From Paraphaeosphaeria minitans (Eukaryota; Ascomycota; Dothideomycetes; Pleosporales; Didymosphaeriaceae), in the NCBI GenBank assembly GCA_015832175.1, contig WJXW01000002.1:1054001-1118000 (forward strand): 64,000 nucleotides of DNA. Direction: 5' to 3'. Shown here piece after piece: positions 43,419 through 52,395 of this stretch; the stretch's first letter is position 1, and each line of letters begins with the position of its first letter. The position numbers were made by a program, and so were the translations under genes. Under the pieces are notes generated by a model. It made no database searches, was not told where the DNA came from, and saw only the letters and a program-made list of their open reading frames with translations.

Positions 43419-44222
43419 ATGCTGACGCTCCGCACACCCCGCTTCATCAACTCATTTCGCCGGGCAGCCATATCTACAACTTGCCACACACCCTTCCTTG
43501 CCTGCTGCCCTCTACACTACAAAATGCTCCACTCCGCCGTCCACTCGAACAAACGCATCTTCGCACCCACCGGCGGCTCCTCGGACCCGGGCCACGCCGT
43601 CCAGTACAAAGCCGGCGCGCTCAACACCTCCGACCTCGCACCGACCCCCACCGCCCAATTCCACACCTGGTTCAACGAAGCCCTCTCCGCAGGCGTCTAC
43701 CAGCCCGAAACCGTGACCCTCTCGACCTGCAGCCTGCCCGACGGCAAGCCCTCGGCCCGCATGGTCTTCATGAAGGAGCTCGACGACCGCGGCTTCGTCG
43801 TGTACACGAACATGGGCACGAGTCGCAAAGCCGCGGATATGGCGTCGAACCCCCAAGCCGCGCTGACGTTCTGGTGGCGTGAGATGGAACGGCAGGTCCG
43901 CGTGGAGGGGCACACGGAGCGGCTTACTTCCGAGGAGTCGCAGGATTACTACGATACGAGGATCAGGGGGAGCAAGATTGGGGCGTGGGCGAGTCCGCAG
44001 AGTCAGGTGCTTGAGGGGAGAGAGGAGTTGGAACGCAGGGTCGACGAGGTGGAGAAGAGTTTTGAGGGGGAGGAGAAGATTCCCGTGCCGGACTTTTGGG
44101 GTGGCGTGAGGGTTGTGCCCGAGGCGGTAGAATTTTGGCAGGGGAGGGAGAGTAGGTTACATGATCGGTTGCGGTATGTGAGGGAGGGGGAGGGGTGGGT
44201 TGTGGAGAGGTTGAGTCCGTAG
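43419..44222 (+). CDS. pdx3: Pyridoxamine 5'-phosphate oxidase
   Basis: Single exon of 267 aa. The enzyme oxidises pyridoxamine or pyridoxine 5'-phosphate to pyridoxal 5'-phosphate with FMN. Family blocks: FHTWFNEALSAGVYQPETVT, LSTCSLPDGKPSARMVFMKEL, GFVVYTNMGTSRKAADMASN, AALTFWWREMERQVRVEG (FMN site), SKIGAWASPQSQVL and the C-terminal VPDFWGGVRVVPEAVEFWQG then SRLHDRLRY. The first 35 residues are Arg/Ser/Thr-rich and lack acidic residues, so they could be a mitochondrial presequence; an inner Met at 43524 (MLHSAVHSNKRIF) would give a cytosolic form of 232 aa, closer to yeast Pdx3. Confidence 0.94.
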   Translation: MLTLRTPRFINSFRRAAISTTCHTPFLACCPLHYKMLHSAVHSNKRIFAPTGGSSDPGHAVQYKAGALNTSDLAPTPTAQFHTWFNEALSAGVYQPETVTLSTCSLPDGKPSARMVFMKELDDRGFVVYTNMGTSRKAADMASNPQAALTFWWREMERQVRVEGHTERLTSEESQDYYDTRIRGSKIGAWASPQSQVLEGREELERRVDEVEKSFEGEEKIPVPDFWGGVRVVPEAVEFWQGRESRLHDRLRYVREGEGWVVERLSP

Positions 44223-44462
44223 GCAAAGTCGGTCAAATGTGACATGGGGTATTATATGGGGCTGTCCATGGCATCTAACTTGTGTTCGTGGTAATCATAA
44301 GACGCGATTTGCGGTGTCTTGCTAAATATCGATTTAGGGGGTTCAACCGACATCAAGGCGCATCACGTGCACTCTCGTACAAATACTCCCAATTCGTCCG
44401 TCCCAAGTCAACTCAGATACCATGATCACATCAAAAATACGTTCAAGCGTAAATCCTACAAG

Positions 44463-45148
44463 ATGTGTCCCCCCAAGGGCCTCACATCCCTCGGATCCTC
44501 CACTACCTCACTGTCCGATATTCCTTCCACTATCCCACCCGCTGAGCTCAGCCAATCCATCTACGCGCACGCCGCCGCCCTCCTCCATCCCTTCACCCTC
44601 AACCACAGCATCTGCCTCTACATCTACATCAAGAACCTCGCCGCTGCCAAAGACTCCACCTACCACACCGACCTCGCCGAACACAACCAGCTCTTCGTCG
44701 CCTGTCTATTCCACGACATCGGCACACGGAGACGTACAACGGGCCGCAGCAATTCGAAGTCGAAGGTGTCGATGCCGCCGTCGTGCATCTGTCCAACCTT
44801 GGCGTGATTGAGGAGAATGAGGTGCAGGTGCGGTACACGATTGCGCTGCATATTTCCTAGGGGATTGTGCAGCGTTTGTATGAACTGCCTGCGCTGAAGA
44901 GGAGGGCGTTGGATGCCGAGTTTAGTGTTGGGGTTCGGCAGGGTGAGGAGGTATTGAAGATGCGGTCGGGTACAGTGCGAAGTTAGAGAAAACGTATCCT
45001 AGGATGGATGCTGAGAAAGTTTTGGGGGTGCGGTGGCGCTGCAGGCGGTTGGGGGGCCGGAGAAGACGCCGAGTGCGACGTGGCCTGGGGCTTATATCTG
45101 GCAAATTTGGAGGATCCGGGTTGGAAGGATGTGAATATGGCTTTTTGA
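44463..45148 (+). pseudogene. Cyanamide hydratase-like HD-domain gene, broken
   Basis: Fragments of one HD-domain protein of the fungal cyanamide hydratase family (Ddi2/Ddi3-like) lie in order but in different frames. The first, from Met 44463, contains AELSQSIYAHAAALLHPFTL, NHSICLYIYIK and the metal motif FVACLFHDIGT. Directly after HDIGT a frame change (near 44724-44730) leads to ETYNGPQQFEVEGVDAAVVH and ALHIS, which hits a TAG at 44858-44860. After another shift come YPRMDAEKVLG (44995), PSATWPGA and finally LEDPGWKDVNMAF with a natural TGA at 45146-45148. At least four disruptions are needed to explain this, and no introns fit them. Active relatives hydrate cyanamide to urea with a His/Asp-bound metal. 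The damage looks recent, since all blocks are still readable. Confidence 0.75.
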
Positions 45149-45274
45149 ACTTGGAACCGGGTGTAAGGCTGGTCGAGCTAATTGCCGATGTGACGATTCC
45201 GTCCAAGCTCTGCGTCTTAACCCTAGGGAGAGCATGCGTATGCTGTCCAAAAAGATCCACGTACATGCATACAT

Positions 45275-45904
45275 TTAGCCACCGTCACTTCTCTCCAAGA
45301 AGCTGGGGTCGTGCTCGATCTTGTTCTCGAACTTGGTCCACCACGCCTGGAACGCCTTCAACGGCACCGTGTCCCCGCTGCCCCAGCTCGTGAGGAAGTC
45401 GTAGCAGTTCTTGATGATGCGCTGGGCCAGGACCTTGGTCGTGACGGGGTTCTGCCTCAAAACCATCTCGGTGCCTGCGATCGGATTCGCCGAGCCTTGG
45501 GCCGTCTGCTGGCCCAGATTTGCGGCAACCTGGACTGCAGGCTCCACCGAGATGCCTAGGGCGAGTGGAGGCACCGCAGCGCCATTCAGAGGCACATTTC
45601 CGTCGACCATAGCATCCTCGTTCCCTACGCCGCCCCCAGCCGGTTCGCCGGGTTTGTTGTTGATCTTGAATATAGCGCTCGGTTTCTCGTTCGCGATGGC
45701 GCCTAGGAGCTTGAAGTCGGACGTGTTGGGCAACTGCGCGTATACTGCGGCGGCCGTTCCATCAGGTAATGTCGTTCCTGGGAGGAGAAATACCACGATG
45801 TGCGAGAAAGACGGTACCGAGGGGATCTGAAAGGCAAATTGTGTCTCGGAGACAGCTTGCGCGTCGGTGAGGACCGGACGGCCCGAGACGATAACGCCAA
45901 ACAT
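45275..45904 (-). CDS. opi10: OPI10 / Hikeshi family protein
   Basis: Single exon, 209 aa. It opens with MFGVIVSGRPVLTDAQ and VSETQFAFQIPSVPSFSHIV, the conserved start of the Hikeshi/OPI10 (DUF775) family, continues with VVFLLPGTTLPDGTAAAVY and FKLLGAIANEKPSAIFKIN, and ends with the conserved C-terminal VLAQRIIKNCYDFLTSWGSG then PLKAFQAWWTKFENKIEHDP. In animals Hikeshi carries Hsp70 into the nucleus under heat stress; yeast OPI10 mutants overproduce inositol. The middle (about 95-120) is Gly/Ala/Pro-rich linker. Length is typical. No introns. Confidence 0.95.
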   Translation of the reverse strand: MFGVIVSGRPVLTDAQAVSETQFAFQIPSVPSFSHIVVFLLPGTTLPDGTAAAVYAQLPNTSDFKLLGAIANEKPSAIFKINNKPGEPAGGGVGNEDAMVDGNVPLNGAAVPPLALGISVEPAVQVAANLGQQTAQGSANPIAGTEMVLRQNPVTTKVLAQRIIKNCYDFLTSWGSGDTVPLKAFQAWWTKFENKIEHDPSFLERSDGG

Positions 45905-46943
45905 CGCTATGCTGTCAAACTCGATTAGTGTAGAGAGTGAGTGCGTGTGTGATCGGTGCTATGCCGTCTGCATTACGCTATTCTGTGGCATGTTTATGAG
46001 TTGACGGGCAAAAGTTCGAGGGCCTTCCCGCGGCTTCCCCTCGCTTCTGCGTCATAGCGTGGACCCCACCCTTCCCTCCTCTACGGCCCTGCATGCATTA
46101 AAGCGTCAACAACACAGCAGAACAAAGACATATCACGACAGAATAGAAGCTTCAACACAGCAGAACAAGGGCATATAACGACAGAATGGAATCATCGGAG
46201 CTAGCTAAGCTCCGAATAGTTCGGACACCGTAACAATCCTGAGGGTGCAACGCAGTCAAGATTCGCCTGCCTCAATGAACACGAGCGCGAGATGCTACGT
46301 TGCTCTCAATCATCACCAATGCTTCTCTCTAATCGCAATTCTTCGGTCCGGATGAGTATTTGGACTTTTCGTTTCCATCACCCATGAACATGAACTTACT
46401 TTGCGGTCACGTCCACGATCGAAGGGGCGAGTCGCCTCACAATCAGCTCTTCTGCTACAGGATCGAATACTCGAAACGGTCGCTTTAATCTAGGTCCGCG
46501 GACTACTGCCATATCCTGAGCGGAAGAAGGCCTGTTTCCTCATGCTGAAAGTCTTTCGATTGGTGCACCAACAACGAGCGGCTACACAGACTGCATACCA
46601 ATACGCAATCTATGACTTTTCAGCACGTGCATCGCTGTCGCACGTCTTCCATTCCTCAGCTCCCGCCCAATGACCATCTGCGGGCGCTTTTCCTTCCCCT
46701 TTCGAGTGCTTCTTGAGAGTGATCCCAAGGGATTATTCAGTAAAGCTAATCATAGTAGCTCTGTACACGCACCGGTCTGCGATCACCACATGGGTTCCAG
46801 AATGCCTCCTGGTGTCACCTGTCGATGCTCAAACAATCTAGGGCAGCTACTTGGGACAAGACCGTGGGATAAAAGACCAAGCCCCGGAAGATCGAGTGAC
46901 GAAACTGTGTGGACTGACTTGTCAGTGTCCATGGTTCGAAATA
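45905..46943. promoter_or_regulatory. Intergenic region with a 43-bp tandem duplication
   Basis: OPI10 promoter side and the upstream region of the PAN-like gene. Two 43-base direct repeats lie at 46110-46195, followed by an 8-bp hairpin. No gene seen in 46216-46943. Confidence 0.45.
46110..46195. repeat. Two-copy 43-bp tandem repeat
   Basis: Copy 1 (46110-46152) and copy 2 (46153-46195) both begin CAACACAGCAGAACAA and share CGACAGAAT, with only a few differences. The array runs straight into the inverted repeat TCGGAGCT/AGCTCCGA (46195-46202 and 46208-46215). Confidence 0.9.
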
Positions 46944-48446
46944 ATGCTTTCCAACAATTTTCTTCTCGCATTACTTCCTCTTCTGCAGCTGGCAAACGCT
47001 GATCGCTTAGGACCCAGACAGGCCTTCGATCCTTTTCACTCCTGCTCCGACTGCTTTCGAAGTTCTTGGACGCAGGGCCCGGAATGCAGAACCAATACGA
47101 TCTTGTTGTCAACGATCAGTCGTATACTGAACCCGTGAGTGTCCTATTATTACTGGTGAATTATCTGCTCAATCGCGGACCAGGCCATCAGTAGCTACGC
47201 CTACTTATGCGCCCTCGCAATGGTGCTCCGACTACCTCCGTCAGACAGATATAGTCACTTTCGGGGTCAACATCACCGCCATATCAACATCTACAAACGT
47301 CGAGTTCTATCAACCAATAGTTACGAAGACCGACCTGAGGTGAGTTGACAATCAGCCTGGAATGAGTTGATCTGATTCACCAGAAGCCACCCGACTCTGA
47401 CAGCATTATGTCCTGTACCTTCAACCGGGATGGAGTGCGGTTGGGACACCAACACTATCAGTCCGGCCGAACAGGGTCTAGATGAATCCGTTTTGAATGA
47501 CGGCATAGGCAGTGCAGAGGAATGTCATCAAGCATGCCTCCTACGCCCGGCTTGCAAAGCTTATCGATGGGATGGAAGAATTGGCAACCCTTGCGCCATC
47601 TTCAACGTCGGAATCGGCCCTAATGCGGCAAACTTGATAAATCCGACACCAGGTGGAACCCAATGGTATGATCGCAACTGCCCGGTAGATCTCCCCGCCG
47701 GTTGTACGTTGGGTCGATATCCGTACAGCAACGCAACCGCAGTGCCTCCCCCAGTGATAGCTTCCGCTGCCCCGCCAGCCCTACCCTCAATCACACCGGC
47801 TCCAGTTGCTACGCCTGGAGTGGTACCCGCTGTGTCTTCTCTACCCAGGATCGCTCTTGAGGATGTGCAAGGTTTGCCACCTCTAGCAGTTGTTCCACGT
47901 CCACCGAGTCTTCCGCCACCAGTTGTGACAAATCCGGGAAATTTTACACCACCAATCATTCCAAACCCACCAAATCTACTACCACCGGTCGTACCAAGTC
48001 CACCAAACCTTCCTCCTCCTCCTCCTCCCGGCTTGCCCAGTCCACCCATCCAGCCCGATTTTCCAGAGATACCGATTGAACCCAATGGACAAAGTCCACC
48101 AGGTCCTCCAGGCCTACCGATTCCGCAAAGTCCACCCCGACCAACACCTCGCGCACTCGCGAAGCGAAGTATCCCCTTCCCACCTTACTTCGCCGACCTA
48201 AACTACATCTGGTCAAGCGTCTGGGTCACGCCTGCGTGCAGCTGCATCATCAGTTCTGCACTCCCGCCAGTGCCTAGTAGGACTACCAGGACGATCACGA
48301 GGCACAATGCGACCGTGGTAAGTGTGATTATCGATATGAGGGAGGTGTGTGCTAACGAGGAGCAGGTTATTACGACTACGACTGTGGATCCGTTCACGAT
48401 TACAATTACGCCGCGGGAGGTTACAATGTATGTTAGCATTGCCTAA
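46944..48446 (+). CDS. Secreted proline-rich protein with PAN/Apple-like cysteine domain
   Basis: Three exons: 46944-47134, 47184-47339, 47384-48446 (469 aa); introns of 49 and 44 bases, phases closed. Met 46944 is followed by a clear signal peptide (LSNNFLLALLPLLQLANA). Residues about 115-200 hold six or more cysteines with the spacing EECHQACLLRPACKAYRWDG and a following WYDRNC, resembling a PAN/Apple domain, a fold that binds carbohydrate or protein. Then a long linker (about 215-375) of Pro-rich repeats of the type PPSLPPPVVTNP and PNPPNLLPPVVPSPPN, followed by a dibasic KR (ALAKRSIPF) and a Thr-rich, beta-type C-terminus with two Cys (ACSCIISS). Probably an extracellular or wall-associated protein. 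No GPI signal seen. Function unknown. Confidence 0.78.
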
Positions 48447-48975
48447 GGAAGTGAAAATATTAAATTGCAGAGGAGCCAAGGCACAGGATGAGTGAGATGC
48501 GAAGGTGGTAGTTCAAAGGGATGTTAATTCCTTTTCTCTATGTGTGCATAGCGTGCGCAATCAATACACAATTGATTATCAGAGATTCCACCAGCGTGAG
48601 TATACTGGATGCCGCAACGGGTGTGAGAGCCTACTGGACAAGAAGGATGCAGTGTCGATCCAGCGTCTCTTTTGATACAATGTTTTTGTGACTTTCTTTT
48701 GATTCTATCTTGTCCACTAGGCGGTGTAGGAGCTTTGTGTGGGTAGATCCTTTGTCTTTCTTCACTCTTGGATGGTTTTGATTATTCACATTGCCCCTTC
48801 ACAATGTTTCTCATGACCTATATAGTCTTGACATTAAGCTAAAAATATGGGGCAGAAAATCCCTGAGCACTCGAATAGAACACTCGAAGCTACAGTACGT
48901 GAATTCAAAGAAGGGGCACTGGAAACAAAAGTAATTCATCAAGACCGACATCTTGTCCTGTTTTGATTACAGATC
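48447..48975. promoter_or_regulatory. Upstream region of the zincin-like gene
   Basis: About 530 bases, AT-rich near 48780-48860. A possible leader intron is hinted at by TTGATTACAG directly before the start codon (48963-48972), but no donor is certain. Confidence 0.35.
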
Positions 48976-50433
48976 ATGGGACAGTCAGAATCCACTCCCT
49001 CTACATCGCAGTCATGGGTCACAATCATAAAGAAACCAGGCCGTGGCAATCTCACCGATGCTGACTTGAAGAGCATCGAAGACGCCTATCTCGGTGCGTT
49101 CAACCTCGAGGACAAGAATGAACCACTGCACTACTTGAATCAGGAACAGGACGAACCTTCTGCCGCAGTCCCTATGTATCTCCCAGTCGACAAGATGCTC
49201 GCCGACAAAGACTTCTTCTCCACTCAACTCGCACCGCCGTCCGAATACCTTGAAACAGGTGAAGATGTTCTCCACCCCATCCTCCACTTCGCCAACTTCG
49301 ATACCAGTCTGCTCGGCGAAGCCAAAGCGCGACAAGCCTGGCAGGAAATGGGTCCAGCCCTATCCATTGCCTCGCAATGGCTCTCAGCCCCCGAAGCGCG
49401 GAAGAATTTCTGGCACCGCCTCCTCTTCGGCATCCCTAGTTTTGACAGCGAAGCAGACAAGTCGTACCTCGCCCCCTCTCCCCTCGAGTCCGACTTCCGC
49501 GCCGCCAACGAGAATTCCTCCTTGAAGTTATCCCGCCTAGTGGGAAATGTGAGGTTCTATTGGAGTCCCAGCTCGATGCCCTACGGTGGCAATAGCATCT
49601 TCCAAGGCGTGTGCGCTCACAACCTCAATTCCGTCATCAACGGCTTAGATGCAGCTTTTAGCAAAGACCTCTGGGACCGAAGTGACGTCGATGCACGTAA
49701 GTACCTCACCTCCTACGCGCCCCGTATCGGCCTGTCTACTACCTTCCTGTACCACCTCCTGCGCCCCGCTTTGCGACGTCATGACCGCTGTGCTGACATG
49801 CGGTACCAGCTCACCATTGCGAAGACGCTGTGCCACGAGCTGTGTCACGCCTTGTATGGCAGCCGGGACATCGTACCTAAAAAGGAACCGCATGTCTTCT
49901 TGAGCGATCAAACGTCCGAGGTAGGTCTGAGCTGGGACTTTTTTCTTTCGGGGACGCGCTTCGAATTGATGTGCGGAGTGGAACATATCGGGCGGCTGGA
50001 TGCGCGGACGTGGCAGTATATGCTGAGCTATCCGTCCATCGCGGTGCCGGTGCCGATGGAGTGGGTGGAGCTGTGGTTCCGTAAGTCCACCTGGACTGCC
50101 GGTCGGGAAGATTTTAGAACGAATACCCTGTGGGGGAAGGGGCCGGGAGTGGTTGGAGTTCCGGTTCCGGAGCTGTTTGTTGCGCATCGGTATTCGTCTA
50201 GTAAAGTTGCTGGAGAGCCGGGGTTGTTCAAGGAGGTGTTGTATATTAATAGGAAGGTCGAAGCACCATTTCTGGCAAAGGGGAAGGTGGATGAGCCGCC
50301 AGACGGGGTGGAGCTGCAAGATTGGTATGCGAAGGTTAGTAGCCTAGATGTTGAGAAGGCCAAGACGGAAGGGTTCGATGTGAAGAAGCTGTCTGGGGCT
50401 CTGGGTGGTTATGAGCAGAGATTGAACGGTTAA
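48976..50433 (+). CDS. Putative N-myristoylated zincin metalloprotease, unrecognised family
   Basis: Single exon, 485 aa. Residues 287-291 read HELCH inside TLCHELCHALYGSRD, a fit to the zinc protease motif HExxH, with Glu in SDQTSEVGLSWDFFLSG about 30 residues later as a possible third ligand. The N-terminus MGQSESTPS fits an N-myristoylation site (Gly2, Ser6), suggesting membrane attachment rather than secretion; no signal peptide or membrane segment is seen. Other recognisable segments: HPILHFANFDTSLLGEAKAR, ARKNFWHRLLFG, GVCAHNLNSVINGLDAAFSK. I do not recognise a named family; SprT-like or another minimal zincin is possible. It follows the secreted PAN-like gene on the same strand and borders a 2-kb AT-rich block. 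Confidence 0.75.
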   Translation: MGQSESTPSTSQSWVTIIKKPGRGNLTDADLKSIEDAYLGAFNLEDKNEPLHYLNQEQDEPSAAVPMYLPVDKMLADKDFFSTQLAPPSEYLETGEDVLHPILHFANFDTSLLGEAKARQAWQEMGPALSIASQWLSAPEARKNFWHRLLFGIPSFDSEADKSYLAPSPLESDFRAANENSSLKLSRLVGNVRFYWSPSSMPYGGNSIFQGVCAHNLNSVINGLDAAFSKDLWDRSDVDARKYLTSYAPRIGLSTTFLYHLLRPALRRHDRCADMRYQLTIAKTLCHELCHALYGSRDIVPKKEPHVFLSDQTSEVGLSWDFFLSGTRFELMCGVEHIGRLDARTWQYMLSYPSIAVPVPMEWVELWFRKSTWTAGREDFRTNTLWGKGPGVVGVPVPELFVAHRYSSSKVAGEPGLFKEVLYINRKVEAPFLAKGKVDEPPDGVELQDWYAKVSSLDVEKAKTEGFDVKKLSGALGGYEQRLNG

Positions 50434-52395
50434 GCTCGCACTAATATCAATGGGTGCACCATAGTTGCGAAATAATCTGAAGCACTTCAACGGGTCGTTG
50501 CTTTATCCTGTATTCGTGTCTGTTCCGATATCATTGACGTTAGCTTCATGGGGTGCAGCTGTTGACTGTGTAGGCTAGCTTCTATATATGGAATAATTGT
50601 CAAGGATTGCTGGAGTAATTAGAGTTCTGGACTCTGAATAGAGTTCACTAGTATGCTTCAGCTCGTGGTAAGGTAAAATAAGCAGTTCGCCTAATTTGCT
50701 CTAATTAGTCTGGAGTTTTAACCGTGATTCGATTGGACACTTCAAGCATTTCGAAGCTGACGTTGCGCCAAATGAAATTCAATAGATACTTCATAATGTT
50801 GAAGCTGCAACGCAGAATAAAGACTAGACAATCAACAGTTATAGAGTAATATCTGTTTAAAACTTACTCGTTATAAACCCCAATCAGCTCAGATCAAAGC
50901 AAATCCGTAAGACTGTTATAGTAAACATCTACGGGGGTCTTGAAGCGATTGAAATTTTCCAGGAAGCTAAATCTTTGGTTAGTTCCTACCTCAGTATCGC
51001 TCACTTCTAGAACCGAGAGACCGCAGTGGCGCCGAAACGTTTAACCAAGAGATAACTACTGTACGTTGCAGGCGTTTCGTGCTTCAGTTAACCGAAGTGC
51101 TTATATACGCGTGATCTTATTCCACTTATTATAGAAGGTTAATTGCCCGCCTAGACTAGTATTATCAAGTTAACCTAAAGATCTAAGAGGCAGGGCCTTT
51201 CTATAACTGTGCATTGCCTTCCAAGAACCATTAACTGCGGCACTGTACAAACAGACTATGGTTCATCCGGTTTGCATGTACCATCCACATTGCATCAATG
51301 CTAACAGTCTGATGTTTTCACCAAGCTCCCAACAATCCTTACATGCCTTACCAAATATCGGAAACATAGATTAGGTTTCACAGAATTCTGTGGGTTCTAA
51401 GATAATTAATCGTGTAGAGTACCTTACGCTGCGCCTGTCTTGAAGAAACCTTTCGGAGCTTTGACCAGCAGATGATGCGGATGTACAGCATTCCTACTTT
51501 GGTATTAAAATTCTTCGCCTTTGCCACCTCCCCGTGGAATTCGCCGGCATTATCTTCTGGCCGCTTCCTAATACATACTTACACTGAAGGATTATAATTC
51601 CATCAATTTATTCAATCGGATTATGCTTTAAAACTAATTACTAGTCAGACCCCACCGTAGCACTTTAGCACTAGACTACTAGGTCCACGGGCATGAAGAA
51701 AAAAAACTATGGAGTTCCATAACAAGGCTACGAATCACGTGCCCAAATAGTGCACACCTCAGCGGAGGACTGGGGACACGATTTCCCACGTTACACTACC
51801 GCTTACTCGTACATCATGAAGCCATACCTACATAATTCATGTTGAAGGTAATCACATAGACAAGTAGAAACTCAATCCTAGAGCGATCACTCCTCACGGG
51901 CTAGTATCCGCCATCACATCATACGAGGAAGAAGGGCGATGTCAGACACTTCACAGAGAGTCAATTTTCAACCCTGTCACGAACATGCTGCACATGTGCG
52001 TTCCTGCATTGTTTGCTATACAATCCATACTAGCCCAGCCGCAGCCCAGCACACTTGTAGCGTCAGACGGCCGAGTAGCTAGCTATTCAACGACGCGGTG
52101 ACTAGGTGCAGCAACAACGCCTCAAAGAAAAGGTGGATATCAAGAAAACAACCGTGAAACAAAGCATCCTCCCATTAAACGCTAATAGATGCAGTTAACT
52201 TGAGGTTCGGTACGATCCTCACATTATTCGTCCATCCTTGAGAATGCACGACGCGCCTACTCAGCATGAGTTCCATCCCGTTATCCGTTTGTTACCATTC
52301 AGTGCACTTATAGAGGAGTATGCGATGAGCATGCGGTGTCCACACGTTTCCAAAGGGCAGGTGATCGTATCAAGGTAGAGCAGCATTGGCCAGGT
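50434..52395. other. 2-kb AT-rich, gene-free block
   Basis: Until about 52300 no frame of 60 codons is open on either strand, which is unusual against the rest of the window. The sequence is AT- and TpA-rich with many TAATTA/CTAATTAG-type words between about 50570 and 51700. This is what repeat-induced point mutation leaves of a transposon, but I find no terminal repeats or transposase fragments, so the origin is inferred. The part after about 52000 is more balanced and includes the 3' flank of the SNF2 gene. Confidence 0.5.
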
